Source: Paenibacillus lutimineralis (GTDB lineage Bacteria > Bacillota > Bacilli > Paenibacillales > Paenibacillaceae). From it: a stretch of 64,000 nucleotides of DNA. Shown piece after piece: positions 1 to 9,512 of this stretch. The stretch is from positions 5,267,001 through 5,331,000 of the forward strand of contig NZ_CP034346.1 of assembly GCF_003991425.1 (NCBI RefSeq). The letters run 5' to 3'. The notes below the pieces were generated by a model. That model was not told where the DNA came from, did not search any database, and saw only the letters and a program-made list of their open reading frames with translations. Both the position numbers and the translations under genes were made by a program. How positions within the stretch are numbered: position 1 is the first letter of the stretch; each line of letters starts with the position of its first letter.

Positions 1-972
1 GAAGTTGGAGTGATCGGCATACCCAACCGCATAGGAAATATCCGTAATTCGATACCGCTCTTCGCCCAGCATCCGCTTGGCATGCTCCATACGACGTTTC
101 GTCCGGTACTGCACAAAGGTCTCGCCGGTCATCTGTTTGAACATGACGCTAAAATAATTCGGATGAAGCCCGAGTAGCTCGGCGGCCTCCTCCAGCGATA
201 TTTCACTGCCCAGATTTTGTTCAATATATTTCTTCACTTCTTCTATCGGATCCCTCAGCTTTCCCTTCCGCCGTTTCTGCAGAAAGCACAAGGTTTCTCG
301 GATTCCATCGGCAAAATAGCGGTAAACGGTGGAGAACAACATGCCTTGCTCAGGTTTGAACGGAGGCAGCAGAATATTCACATCCCGGGCCTTCAGCTTC
401 TTCTCCAGCAGGACATGGAGCTCTACCAGCATCTTCGTTCGCTCCGTATCCGGCCATTGATAAGAGCCCATTTCCTGTTCCCGGATCCGCAGAAGCTCCC
501 CAACCCGTTCCTGGTTCAAATAATAGACCGCTTGCTCCATCTCCTGGATCCATTCATCGGCTTTGGCGACAGACAGATAGGAAGAAGCAGTCTTGACAGC
601 TTCCGCTCGCTGTACAAGCTTGCGCAGCGTATCCTGCAAATCTCGCTTACTGATTGGTTTGAGTAAATATTCCTTCACCCCGTAACTGATGCAGGTCTGC
701 GCGTACGTGAAATCGCCGTAGCCCGAGATGACCACCGTCTGAATCGGTACATTCATCTCCTCAATCCGTGCGCACAATGCCAGACCATCCATCACCGGCA
801 TCCGGATATCGGTAAACACAAAATCGGGGAGCCCCTCCTGAATCGCGGCAAGTGCCTCCTCGCCATTCGCGGCCTGGCGGATCGAAGCGATGTCCATGCC
901 GGACTGCTGCAAAAATACCGCCAATCCTTTTAGAATCATAGGTTCATCGTCCACAATGAGAATTCGGTACAT
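1..972 (-). CDS. YesN-type response regulator with AraC-family output (C-terminus cut by window edge)
   Basis: Two-component response regulator that would be phosphorylated by a YesM-type kinase, probably encoded just outside the window. The first 324 residues are visible. Residues 1-120 form a receiver domain: the start MYRILIVDDEP gives the acidic pocket, FTDIRMPVMDG the phospho-acceptor Asp, and a KP pair follows after VKEYLL. A linker of about 120 residues leads to an AraC helix-turn-helix (EAAELLGLHPNYFSVMFKQ and a following RITDISYAVGYADHSNF helix pair), which runs off the window. The ATG at 970-972 has the ribosome site AAAGGAG upstream. It lies about 80 bases after the binding-lipoprotein gene on the same strand, the usual place for the regulator of an LplABC-type sugar importer in Paenibacillus. 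The regulated substrate cannot be read from the sequence. Confidence 0.92.
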   Translation of the reverse strand, partial: MYRILIVDDEPMILKGLAVFLQQSGMDIASIRQAANGEEALAAIQEGLPDFVFTDIRMPVMDGLALCARIEEMNVPIQTVVISGYGDFTYAQTCISYGVKEYLLKPISKRDLQDTLRKLVQRAEAVKTASSYLSVAKADEWIQEMEQAVYYLNQERVGELLRIREQEMGSYQWPDTERTKMLVELHVLLEKKLKARDVNILLPPFKPEQGMLFSTVYRYFADGIRETLCFLQKRRKGKLRDPIEEVKKYIEQNLGSEISLEEAAELLGLHPNYFSVMFKQMTGETFVQYRTKRRMEHAKRMLGEERYRITDISYAVGYADHSNF

Positions 973-1049
973 GCTTGAGTAGCAGCTCCTTTCGATTTCG
1001 TATTTTGATCAGTAGCTGTCCAGATAACCATCCGCGAGGTGGTCCAGAT

Positions 1050-2624
1050 TTATTTTCTCGGTAGGAATGCCCCCTCTTTGGACTGGTAACGATCATTCGC
1101 TTCCTTGAGGACGTCATTTCCCCCTTTGGACTTCCATTCCTCGATGACTTTAGGCCAATTCTCGATCGGCTCCTGGCCGTACACCATCTTCACCATATGA
1201 GTAATGAGCAATGGCGGAGGCGTATCAGACAACGGCGTAATATCCGGGTTCTTCTTCAACGCTTCTAGCCGCGGATCGAATTCGATCCCATCCCGGCCCT
1301 CATTGGCCAGCGTATTGTCGAACACGCTCATCAGATTTCTGCCTTCCTCTGTTAAGCTTAATGAGCCTTTATTGTAGGTTGTATCCTGAACCATCCACAG
1401 AAATGCCTGGCGATAACGCTCTTCGTCAACTGCCTGAACATCGGTTGGCTGTTTGTAATCCATTTTGTCTCCATCCTTCGTGTAATCCTCTCCTTCAACT
1501 CCGAAAGTGAAGAACTGCTCGGCTTCATCCGATATCATCCAATCGAAGAACTGAATGACCTTCTCCGGATGCTTATATTTCGCATTAATAAAGTAGGAAC
1601 GGGCCACATCGCCATAGAGATAATATCCACCCTTTCCGTCCGGTCCGACCGGAGAAGGAATGATGGCAAGCTCAGCCTCCGGTACACTCTCCTTCAGCTG
1701 CGTCTTCCACTGGATCAGCTCATTGGCATTCATTGACCAGATGCCCGCTTTGCCGGCCAAGATCGTATTCTTGAATGTCGTCGGGTTGATCGTGGCGAAC
1801 TCCTTATTGATCAGCCCTTCATCAAACATTGTTTTATAAGTAGATAGCGCTTTCATCATATTGTCTGCGTCAAGGAATTTCGGCTGTATCTGGCCATCTA
1901 CTTCCTCGAACTGACTCAGATACGGAAACACATCATAAGCTCCGAAAAACGTATCGGCATATTTAAAATCCTGCCGTCCCATATACGGATTCTCAACCCC
2001 CAATTCCTTGAAGGCACGCAGCACATTCAAATAATCGTCCACCGTCTTAGGCACAGGCAGTCCCGTCTTGTCGAGCAGATCCTTACGGATCCACGTAGCG
2101 CGGCGGGAAGGATTTCCCAGCCACTCCGGGATACCATAGATTTTACCTTGATAGCTCATACGATTCCATGCTTCTTGTGGAATTTTCTTGAGCAGATTCG
2201 GACCATATTGCTTCAGAAGATCGTCCAGCGGCATGAATACCCCCGCCTCCACAGAGCCGGCCATTTCTTTGCCGGTCGTGCCGCCCTGGCCCTGCACTAC
2301 GTCCGGAATATCATTGGTGGCGAACATTTGCGCCATCTTCTGCTCATACTCCTTATGCGGCACGAGACGGATGTCCATATCGGTATTTGTTAGCTCCTCC
2401 AGCCGTTTCACCCATTTATCCGCATTGATGTCCGGCGATTGCTCTACATACCCGAAATTAAGCGTCCGCAGCGATATCGAGAATTTCGTCACCGTGTCCC
2501 CCGATTCTGCCTGTTGTTCGGCAGCTCCTGGAGCCTTCTCCTTCGCTTCGTCTTTCCCCCCGCATCCTGCCAATAAGCTGATGGCGAACATACAGGTTAA
2601 CATCAAGCTTGCCCACTTCTTCAA
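1050..2624 (-). CDS. Extracellular sugar-binding lipoprotein of an ABC importer (LplA/LipO type)
   Basis: Solute-binding protein of a family-1 carbohydrate ABC transporter, anchored to the outer face of the membrane. A TTG start at 2622-2624 is chosen because AGAGGGG lies 6 bases upstream and the product then begins with a textbook lipoprotein signal (LKKWASLML, hydrophobic core, lipobox LLAGC). An in-frame ATG at 2675 gives 17 more residues but has no good ribosome site. The mature part, about 500 residues, has the layout of Bacillus LplA-like proteins: KWVKRLEELTNTDMDIRLVP near the N-terminus, and a KYKHPEKVIQFFDWMIS segment typical of the hinge region. It follows two permease genes on the same strand. 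No ATPase is nearby; these systems usually share an MsmX-like ATPase encoded elsewhere. The ligand is unknown, probably an oligosaccharide. Confidence 0.9.
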   Translation of the reverse strand: MKKWASLMLTCMFAISLLAGCGGKDEAKEKAPGAAEQQAESGDTVTKFSISLRTLNFGYVEQSPDINADKWVKRLEELTNTDMDIRLVPHKEYEQKMAQMFATNDIPDVVQGQGGTTGKEMAGSVEAGVFMPLDDLLKQYGPNLLKKIPQEAWNRMSYQGKIYGIPEWLGNPSRRATWIRKDLLDKTGLPVPKTVDDYLNVLRAFKELGVENPYMGRQDFKYADTFFGAYDVFPYLSQFEEVDGQIQPKFLDADNMMKALSTYKTMFDEGLINKEFATINPTTFKNTILAGKAGIWSMNANELIQWKTQLKESVPEAELAIIPSPVGPDGKGGYYLYGDVARSYFINAKYKHPEKVIQFFDWMISDEAEQFFTFGVEGEDYTKDGDKMDYKQPTDVQAVDEERYRQAFLWMVQDTTYNKGSLSLTEEGRNLMSVFDNTLANEGRDGIEFDPRLEALKKNPDITPLSDTPPPLLITHMVKMVYGQEPIENWPKVIEEWKSKGGNDVLKEANDRYQSKEGAFLPRK

Positions 2625-2788
2625 ACCGATCCCCTCTTTCCCGATAATTGAATTTACATTTGCGGGTAGCTTCATTTTGTAAGAAGATTGTATCCTTAAA
2701 ATTCTAGCAAGCGTGAGGTTGCTACTTCATGTTTACCTGTCATTTTTTAAGATTATAGAAAATGAGAACTCTAAAAGTCCAGAACAGA

Positions 2789-3670
2789 TCAAGCTTTTAC
2801 CGCCCCTATTGTAAGCCCTTTCACAAAATGTCTTTGTAAAAATGGGTAGATCATAATGATCGGCAGCGTCGCGATAATGATCGTTGCCATCTTAATTCCT
2901 TCTGGCGAGGTATGGGCCAGATCGCTGAATTGCGAAGCTCCCGGATCAATGCTGATGTCATCCGTCTCGAACATTCGCTTCAGCTTGACCTGCAGCGGCC
3001 ACCATTTTGGTTGATCAATATAATAGAGCGCCCCCATATAGGCATTCCAATGGCTAACGGCATAGAAGATACCAAGCGAAGCCATCACCGGCTTGGACAA
3101 CGGCGTCACCATACGGATCATGATGCCCAGCTCTCCGCAGCCGTCGATTCGTGCGGAATCGATAATTTCCGGCGGCAGCTGCTTGAAGAACGAATGCATG
3201 ACGAAAAAGTTAAATGCGCTGATCGCGCCGGGAAGTATTAATGCCCACGGTGTATTCATTAAATGTAGATTTTTGATCAGCAGAAAATTCGGAATCAGCG
3301 GTGCGCTAAATATCATCGTCACCAGAACCATAAGCACAATAACCCTTCGGCCCACATATTCTTGCCGCGATACCGGATAAGCTAGCGTCGCTGTGGCGAT
3401 CAGATTAATCATCGTGCCAACTAAGGTCACGAACACGGATACTCCAAATGCCCGCCAGATTGAGACATCATTGAACACATATTCGTAATTGATCAGGGTG
3501 AACTCTACTGGCCAGAAGCTTACCTTCCCTTCGGTAATGGCGCTAGATGAGCTGAACGACTGTGCGATGACATTCAGGAACGGCAGAAACATCATCAGCC
3601 CGATCAGAGTCAAGAACAGGATATTCAACATATTGAATACTTTATAGCTTGTCGATGATTTCGGATACAC
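2789..3670 (-). CDS. Carbohydrate ABC transporter permease (YtcP/LplC type)
   Basis: Inner-membrane permease with six predicted membrane segments, the second of the pair in this importer. The EAA loop carries DSARIDGCGELGIMIRMVTP, which contacts the ATPase. The C-terminus ends in the usual KGLTIGAVKA-like tail of the YtcP/LplC group. I chose the GTG start at 3670 because GGGGAGGG lies 8 bases upstream. An ATG at 3688 overlaps the stop of the preceding permease (TGATG) but has no ribosome site. Length about 293 residues, normal for the family. It is translationally linked to the upstream permease and lies about 160 bases before the binding lipoprotein gene. Family assignment is firm; substrate is inferred only as a sugar. 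Confidence 0.92.
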   Translation of the reverse strand: MYPKSSTSYKVFNMLNILFLTLIGLMMFLPFLNVIAQSFSSSSAITEGKVSFWPVEFTLINYEYVFNDVSIWRAFGVSVFVTLVGTMINLIATATLAYPVSRQEYVGRRVIVLMVLVTMIFSAPLIPNFLLIKNLHLMNTPWALILPGAISAFNFFVMHSFFKQLPPEIIDSARIDGCGELGIMIRMVTPLSKPVMASLGIFYAVSHWNAYMGALYYIDQPKWWPLQVKLKRMFETDDISIDPGASQFSDLAHTSPEGIKMATIIIATLPIIMIYPFLQRHFVKGLTIGAVKA

Positions 3671-3687
3671 TCTGTTCTCCCTCCCCA

Positions 3688-4659
3688 TCAGTACAGGCTC
3701 TCGCCCGTCGTTTTCCGGCTGAAGAAATTCCCGGTCATTACCAGAGCCAGACCAACAAGCGACTTGAATATTCCAACCGCTGTCGTATAGCTATACTGCT
3801 GCGACAGAAGCCCCGCCCTGTAAATATAAGTATCTAGAATTTCACCATTTTCGGTATTCAGCGCATTCAGGAACACCCACACCCGTTCAAAACCGAAATC
3901 GAGGAATTTCCCGATATGAAGCAAAAATAGAATCATGATCGTCGGCAGCAGTGCCGGCAGGGTGATTCTTAGCGTCTGCTTCCAGCGGTTAGCCCCATCG
4001 ATTTGCGCCGCTTCATACAGTTCCGGATTGATACCCGCCAAAGCTGCTAAATATAGAATGGTGCCATAACCGGTGTCGCGCCAAACTCCGGATCCGATAA
4101 GTACACCACGGATATAAGCATTATCCCCGAGAAAATATAGAGGGTCGAAGCCAAACCAGCCTAACAGCTGATTTAAAATCCCCGTCGTTGGCGATAAAAT
4201 CGCTACTGACATACCGGCAATGACCACCCAGGAGAGAAAATGCGGCATATATACCACGGTTTGTACAACCCGTTTGAACATCACCAGCCGCAGTTCATTA
4301 AGTAGGAGCGCTAAAATAATCGGTGCGGGAAAAGCAAAAACTAGATCGTACAGCCCGATCAGCACCGTATTTTTCAAAATCCGCAGAAAATCATAATGCC
4401 TGAACATTTCAGCAAAATGAGCGAACCCCACCCACTCGCTGCCGCCGAAGCCTTTGAAAATGTTATATTCCTGGAATGCAATGATCGAGCCGCCCAGCGG
4501 AATATATTTAAAGATCAGAAAATAAAGGATGCTGGGGATGGAAATCAGATAAAGCGCCTTATACTTCCATATCATGCGCCATATGTTGCCATCCTTGCCT
4601 GGCCTAGGCGCCATGCCAGCGGGTAGCCGCGCTGCCGTGTCCACTTTGTTATGCATCAC
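3688..4659 (-). CDS. Sugar ABC transporter permease (LplB type)
   Basis: First gene of the importer operon and the larger permease subunit. The protein has a short cytosolic N-terminus, then WKYKALYLISIPSILYFLIF as first membrane helix, and the EAA loop YEAAQIDGANRWKQTLRITL near residues 215-235. It ends in the SRKTTGESLY tail common to LplB-like permeases. The start is GTG at 4659 with an ATG one codon later; AAGGAGG is 12-15 bases upstream, a rather long spacing. The last codons overlap the next permease gene. Upstream is a 420-base spacer with a terminator-like hairpin and palindromic repeats, so the operon promoter probably lies between 4660 and 4790, but no convincing box was found. Confidence 0.92.
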   Translation of the reverse strand: MMHNKVDTAARLPAGMAPRPGKDGNIWRMIWKYKALYLISIPSILYFLIFKYIPLGGSIIAFQEYNIFKGFGGSEWVGFAHFAEMFRHYDFLRILKNTVLIGLYDLVFAFPAPIILALLLNELRLVMFKRVVQTVVYMPHFLSWVVIAGMSVAILSPTTGILNQLLGWFGFDPLYFLGDNAYIRGVLIGSGVWRDTGYGTILYLAALAGINPELYEAAQIDGANRWKQTLRITLPALLPTIMILFLLHIGKFLDFGFERVWVFLNALNTENGEILDTYIYRAGLLSQQYSYTTAVGIFKSLVGLALVMTGNFFSRKTTGESLY

Positions 4660-4790
4660 TAGTCTTCTTTGCCTCCTTCCTAGCTTTTCTTAATAGTACT
4701 GCCGAGAAGGCCGACGCTGCATGGCGTCATATGCTGTAGTCTGGTGATTTTTTAAGGTGTTTCTAATCCCCTGCAGATCACCAGTTCAAA

Positions 4791-4823
4791 GAAAAAGCCG
4801 CAGAGACCGATTGGCCCTGCAGC
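4791..4823 (-). terminator. Rho-independent terminator, minus strand
   Basis: On the minus strand an 11-bp stem with one bulge (GCTGCAGGGCC / GGTCTCTGCGGC, loop AATC) is followed by TTTTTC. It lies about 260 bases after the MFS transporter stop and about 130 bases before the importer operon, so it probably ends readthrough from the MFS unit. Confidence 0.65.
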
Positions 4824-4861
4824 GCAGAGGTGAGAATCATTTAACTAGACTAATATTTCTC

Positions 4862-5046
4862 TAACGAAACCCCATATCGCTATTTCCCTTAAATTGATCC
4901 GCTGAAAATTATAACGAAACTGGGTATCGTTATTTAGGTAAATCCGAGGCTTAGAAACTCTATTTCGCTCAAATAACGTTCTGTAGTTTCGTTAGATTTA
5001 AATGGTACCCCTGTTTTTTAGGGAATAACGATCTGTAGTTTCGTTA
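4862..5046. repeat. Array of four intergenic palindromic repeats, about 50 bp apart
   Basis: Four copies of a 24-bp unit close to TAACGAAACTACAGATCGTT: two in forward orientation at 4862 and 4912, two inverted, ending at 4994 and 5046. Forward starts are exactly 50 bp apart and inverted ends 52 bp apart. Each unit is an imperfect hairpin with AACGA/TCGTT arms. There is no coding capacity. The arrangement resembles clustered REP-like elements; I cannot count copies elsewhere in the genome. Confidence 0.75.
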
Positions 5047-5080
5047 GTAATTGGTGGATCGCCCCCATTTGTAGCAAGCT

Positions 5081-6382
5081 TTAACCGGATACCTCTCTGA
5101 TCTCCTGCCGCTGTAAGGACTGAAGCTCTACGGGCCACAAAATCCGCTGCATAGCCAGACTAATAATGCCGATGATGAGGACGACCAACCCTAACCAGAA
5201 AAACACACTGCTGACTCCTATGCTACGAATCAATATCCCCCCGATTAAGGGCGCACCGATCATCAATGTGCTGGTGGACATATTTTGAATACCAAAAATC
5301 CGGCCTGTCATGCCCTCAGGTGTTTCTTTCTGCAGCAGATAATTATAAGTTACAATACTAAGCCCGTTACCGATACCTATCAGAAGGCCCAGGATGATAC
5401 TCCATATCTCATGCGAGCCTGCCGTCAGCAGTCCCATACTTCCAAAGGCACCCCCAATAAGTACGGCCCCTCCTCCGATGCCAATCCCGTAACTCGCTTT
5501 ACCAAGCCGGTTCAGCAGCAGAATGGTAATAAATGCTCCGACTCCGGTAGCCGCCAGCATCCACCCCATCAAGGATTCGTTATGGGGAGCAATCTCCCGA
5601 TACAATGTCGGAAATTGAAAATCAACCATCAGAATGATCAGCATTACGAGCATATTAACGATAAAACTACTATATAAAGCACGGCTCTTGACGAGCGCTG
5701 CCCAGCCCTGCTTCCATAACGGAATGAATCCGAGCTTATCCCCCTCTGTTTCTTCAGCTTCCTCGTGCTTCCCAGCCTGCTCATTCTGATCGATATGCCG
5801 CAGTGTAAACAGTAGGAGGCAAGAGATTAAGCGCGTTACAGCATTCACCAGAATACATAATTGCGGAGAGATCATCGTCAAAGCTACCGCTCCAAGAAGA
5901 GGGCCGACAATTTTGGAGAACTGATTAACAAGCCCATTGTATGAAGTCGCCTTGAGCAATTGATCCTCTCTGACAACCTGGCGTGTTAACGCCTGATGCG
6001 CAGGAACACGGAATACACCCATGGTAGCCCGAAGCGCAAGCAAAGGTAACAACCAGTACATACCGGGGGCGAATAGTAACGCTATGGTGAGTAGTGTCTC
6101 GGCTGCATCGGCCAGCATCATTAGATTGACTTTCTTCCACCGGTCAGCTATAACACCGGCAAATGAACCGAATAGAATCCCGGGCAGAGCGATCATGACC
6201 GGGATCAAGGCGATCATGAGTGGATCAGCACGCCAACGAAATGCTACCAGAATCTCAATGGCAAAGGCATCGAACCAATCGCCAAAGGATGAAATGGCAT
6301 AAGCCGAATACATTTTCGTAAAAATCCGATTACGCCAGACAGAGGTCTGGGGCCCCGTTGAGATAGAGACAGATGTAGACAT
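5081..6382 (-). CDS. MFS transporter, macrolide-efflux-like
   Basis: Twelve-helix major facilitator of 433 residues, similar in layout to MefA/MdtH-type exporters. The loop between helices 2 and 3 has GSFAGVIADRWKKVNLMMLAD, the conserved GxxADRxxRR-like motif of the family. A charged central loop (HIDQNEQAGKHEEAEETEG) separates the two halves. I chose the ATG at 6380-6382 because GGAGG lies 7 bases upstream; the longer in-frame start at 6415 would place this ribosome site inside the gene. The gene follows a winged-helix regulator by 59 bases on the same strand, so both are probably co-transcribed. This pairing suggests a regulated exporter of a toxic compound or metabolite; the substrate is unknown. 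Confidence 0.88.
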   Translation of the reverse strand: MSTSVSISTGPQTSVWRNRIFTKMYSAYAISSFGDWFDAFAIEILVAFRWRADPLMIALIPVMIALPGILFGSFAGVIADRWKKVNLMMLADAAETLLTIALLFAPGMYWLLPLLALRATMGVFRVPAHQALTRQVVREDQLLKATSYNGLVNQFSKIVGPLLGAVALTMISPQLCILVNAVTRLISCLLLFTLRHIDQNEQAGKHEEAEETEGDKLGFIPLWKQGWAALVKSRALYSSFIVNMLVMLIILMVDFQFPTLYREIAPHNESLMGWMLAATGVGAFITILLLNRLGKASYGIGIGGGAVLIGGAFGSMGLLTAGSHEIWSIILGLLIGIGNGLSIVTYNYLLQKETPEGMTGRIFGIQNMSTSTLMIGAPLIGGILIRSIGVSSVFFWLGLVVLIIGIISLAMQRILWPVELQSLQRQEIREVSG

Positions 6383-6441
6383 GTATATTCCTCCGTTAAT
6401 AAGAATTAAATCCACTCTAACGGAGAAATATCAGAGGAATA

Positions 6442-7599
6442 TCAGACAGGACCCAAAATCCGTTCGATCCTCTGTTCGATAGGTCGCTTATATGCTGCAA
6501 GTTTATAGATTCTTTCCAATTCATCATACCGGGCTTGGAACATCTTGAGCAGTTTTGGATCCGTATATGTCGTCTGTAAAAAATGAAGCATGCCTACGAC
6601 CAACCCGATGAGTAACGGTATATTATGCGCTGTCTCAGCCGCCTTCAGACCATACTCCAAGGCTGATAAGGCCTCTTGGCGCTGATCCTGAAGAAGTAGC
6701 AATCTGCCCTTTATACTGTAGTAAGCGCCGATTTCCCGCAAATAGGGGGTCTGGACCAACATCTCTTCAATATGTATAGAACAACATTCTGCCTCGGCAA
6801 TATGGCCTGCGAGCAGATGAATCTGCATCTCCGATGTTGCAATATGAATTTTGAAAATATCCAAGTCGCCATTTTCTTCTTCCACAGCGCGATACGCTTC
6901 CTGCACACGCAGCAGATCCTCTTCAACCCGTCTGTTTTTGGCATATAGACCAAGAATATTTAATATTTTCAGCTCCCGATGCATCTTAAACGGCAATATC
7001 TCCAGTTCAATGGTCCGTTCATAATAATCCAGGCATTTCTCCGGTTCGATGTAAAAAGCACAATAAAAATTCAGCAGCCAATATAGTTTTCCATACTCTT
7101 CCTCATCACTCTCCAGGAACCAATCCAGATCCGCGCGTACAAACTTCAGGAACATTTGATGCATGGAGTCGATACTCACGCCAAGCATTTCTTGCTGATT
7201 GACAAGGGCCTGCATCGATTGGCTCTGCCCCAGCCGCAGGTAAGTGTCGAGTAATTCTCCAATCTGCTGCTTAACCCCGCTATCCGTCAAGGAAGGTATC
7301 GCAAGTCCTGACGATTCTTCAAGCGTAAGGCTGTATCCAAGCCCTCGAACCGTGTGGAGATGCACCTTCCCACTCCATGCCTTCAGTTTTTTACGGAGCC
7401 GGTATACATGATCATCCACGGTACGTTCCCCCGGATATTCCATCGGCCACACCTGATCGAGCAACTGCTCCCGGCTGAAGACCTGACCGCGATTCTGGTA
7501 CAGAAACTGCAACAGCGCGTACTCTTTTGCAAGCAGATGAATGTTCTCCCCCTGAAAGCTGACGGAATAATCCCGAGGTTCAAATTCAAGCGCGGTCAT
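6442..7599 (-). CDS. Winged-helix transcriptional regulator with C-terminal helical repeat domain
   Basis: The N-terminal 90 residues are an OmpR/PhoB-type winged helix without a receiver domain: LLAKEYALLQFLYQNRGQVF, then SREQLLDQVWP and DDHVYRLRKKLKAW with TVRGLGYSL as the wing. Residues 110-385 are helical with TPR-like spacing (for example YGKLYWLLNFYCAFYIEPEK and EALSALEYGLKAAETAHNIP), as in SARP/BTAD-like regulators. The ATG at 7597-7599 has GGGAGGAGGAG just upstream; an earlier in-frame start at 7641 lacks one. It probably controls the MFS exporter that follows. Because there is no phospho-acceptor domain, the helical repeats are the likely sensor or partner-binding part. Confidence 0.85.
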   Translation of the reverse strand: MTALEFEPRDYSVSFQGENIHLLAKEYALLQFLYQNRGQVFSREQLLDQVWPMEYPGERTVDDHVYRLRKKLKAWSGKVHLHTVRGLGYSLTLEESSGLAIPSLTDSGVKQQIGELLDTYLRLGQSQSMQALVNQQEMLGVSIDSMHQMFLKFVRADLDWFLESDEEEYGKLYWLLNFYCAFYIEPEKCLDYYERTIELEILPFKMHRELKILNILGLYAKNRRVEEDLLRVQEAYRAVEEENGDLDIFKIHIATSEMQIHLLAGHIAEAECCSIHIEEMLVQTPYLREIGAYYSIKGRLLLLQDQRQEALSALEYGLKAAETAHNIPLLIGLVVGMLHFLQTTYTDPKLLKMFQARYDELERIYKLAAYKRPIEQRIERILGPV

Positions 7600-7720
7600 A
7601 TATCTCCTCCTCCCTAACTCTGATATAGAAGTTCGTCTCATATTCTTCTTAATCCTATTAAAGCACGTTTAAGAAACGCCCCTCAACCTGTAGAGAGGAA
7701 TTATTACATCCGACAAGGGC

Positions 7721-7751
7721 AAAAAAAACGCTCGCACTTCAAGTGCAAGCG
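7721..7751 (-). terminator. Strong rho-independent terminator of the multicopper oxidase gene
   Basis: Minus strand: a near-perfect stem (CGCTTGCACTT / AAGTGCGAGCG, single-base loop region) followed by eight T residues. It lies 50 bases after the oxidase stop codon. Confidence 0.92.
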
Positions 7752-7802
7752 GCATTCCATATTACGGTATGCATTTTGAGATCCATTCACCATTATATTA
7801 CG

Positions 7803-9392
7803 TTATTCCGGTATGTTATCTACATTCGGATCAGGCGTGTATCCACTCTGATAACCGTTATATTTCACATCGGTGACCATCCCCGCCGAAGCATGATGCA
7901 GATCATGGCAGTGGAACATCCAGTCCCCTGGGTTATCTGCCTCGAAGGCAACTACATATTTCTCGCCCGGCTTCACATTAAGGGTATCCTTGATCACAGG
8001 CGCTCCTTCAAGCGGTTGTCCATTTTTGCCGAGCACTTGGAAGAAGTGGCCATGTAGATGCATCGGATGATCATCTTTCGAGGAATGGTTGATAAAAGTG
8101 ACTTTGACCTTCTCTCCTTTATCAACCTGGATCGGATCGGTATCTGGAAATACTTTGCCATTAATGGTATAGACCATCTCGCCACCCTTCATCGCCGTGT
8201 TCAAGTTCAGCAGAACTTCCTGATCGAAGGATTGATCAAGAGAGAAGCGTGTCTCTGCCTGTTTGCCGTACTTAAGCAGATCGAATTGAGGCAATTCCTC
8301 AGGAGCATTAGATGCGTCTGTCTGCTTATTCTCCGCGCCCTCATAAGCGATGACTGCTCTCATATTCTGTACCCGAGCTTCATTTCCATGCTCCTCCAAC
8401 AGCCAGTTCCCCGGATTGTTCGCTGTAAACTCAAGATCATATCTCTCACCCGGAGCAACAGCAATCCCTTGATCGGTAATCACAGCTGGGCTGTTCACAG
8501 GTTGTCCATCAGAGGAGACGATCTTGAATTCATGGCCATGCAGGTGCATCGTATGTGTCAGATAACCGGCATTAATCAAGCGGATTCGAACCTTCTCGCC
8601 CTGTTTGACTGTCAGTTTATCGATCGCGTCACCTGTCTTGCCGTTGATGGTATAGAGGTCGTACATGCTCATGTCATGTCCCATTCCACTCATGTCCCCC
8701 ATATCCATTTGACTGTGATCCATTCCTTCCATATCACTCATATCCATGCTTCCATGATCCATGCCTTCCATCCCGCCGTTCTTCGCGTTGTTAGCATGGC
8801 TCCCCATATTCATGCTGTCAGCGCTCATCCACTCATCCAGTACTAGTGTATAGTCACGGTCGTAATTCTCATCCGGACCCTCCACAATTAACGATCCATA
8901 GAGTCCCTTATCCAATTGATTAACGCTATCCTGATGGGAGTGGTACCAATACGTACCTGGGATCGTTGCCTTGAATTCATAGGTAAAGGCTTTGCCGGGT
9001 ACGACTGCATCTTGTGTAACCCCAGGAATTCCATCCATCAAATTCGGTACAGGATAACCGTGCCAATGAATAGAGACGGGTTCCTCGAGTTCATTCTGCA
9101 ATTTAATCTTGACGGTGTCACCGACCTTCACACGAATTTGTGGACCTGGTACAGAATTGTTGAATGTCCATACCGGCAGAGTCTTACCTGCGGACACCTG
9201 CAGATTGCTGGCTTTTGCTGTAATCGTGTATTCCTTACCATCGACAACTGGCGTTTCTCTAGTTAGAGTTAACGGACTTGACGGGCTGTCCGCAGGCTTG
9301 CTGGCGGTTTCCGTAGCCTCGGACTTGGCACAACCCACAGCCACGATGCTGATCGCTCCAATCGCCAACCAGATTTTCAATTTATTTTTCAT
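7803..9392 (-). CDS. Multicopper oxidase lipoprotein with Met/His-rich loop
   Basis: Exported three-cupredoxin-domain copper enzyme that couples one-electron oxidation (probably of Cu(I) or another metal) to reduction of oxygen to water. Four copper-ligand motifs are present: HWHG (109-112), HSH (151-153), HPMHLHGH (442-449) and HCHDLHHASAGM (494-505), which supply the type 1 Cys/His/Met and the trinuclear His ligands. Residues 1-21 are a lipoprotein signal ending in AVGC. Residues 196-243 form an insertion rich in Met, His and Asp (repeats like MEGMDH and MDMSDM), comparable in role to the Met-rich segments of CueO/CopA, which suggests copper tolerance. It is a single-gene unit with its own terminator. 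Substrate and metal preference are inferred. Confidence 0.93.
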   Translation of the reverse strand: MKNKLKIWLAIGAISIVAVGCAKSEATETASKPADSPSSPLTLTRETPVVDGKEYTITAKASNLQVSAGKTLPVWTFNNSVPGPQIRVKVGDTVKIKLQNELEEPVSIHWHGYPVPNLMDGIPGVTQDAVVPGKAFTYEFKATIPGTYWYHSHQDSVNQLDKGLYGSLIVEGPDENYDRDYTLVLDEWMSADSMNMGSHANNAKNGGMEGMDHGSMDMSDMEGMDHSQMDMGDMSGMGHDMSMYDLYTINGKTGDAIDKLTVKQGEKVRIRLINAGYLTHTMHLHGHEFKIVSSDGQPVNSPAVITDQGIAVAPGERYDLEFTANNPGNWLLEEHGNEARVQNMRAVIAYEGAENKQTDASNAPEELPQFDLLKYGKQAETRFSLDQSFDQEVLLNLNTAMKGGEMVYTINGKVFPDTDPIQVDKGEKVKVTFINHSSKDDHPMHLHGHFFQVLGKNGQPLEGAPVIKDTLNVKPGEKYVVAFEADNPGDWMFHCHDLHHASAGMVTDVKYNGYQSGYTPDPNVDNIPE

Positions 9393-9512
9393 CCTTCCAA
9401 CCCTCCACTTTGAATATCCTGTTAAATGTTACTTTACCCAGAAAATGTGTGGAAATGATGGGGAATGCTTATTTTTTAATTACTTCTATTAAATTATTTC
9501 AATTTGCAGCCA

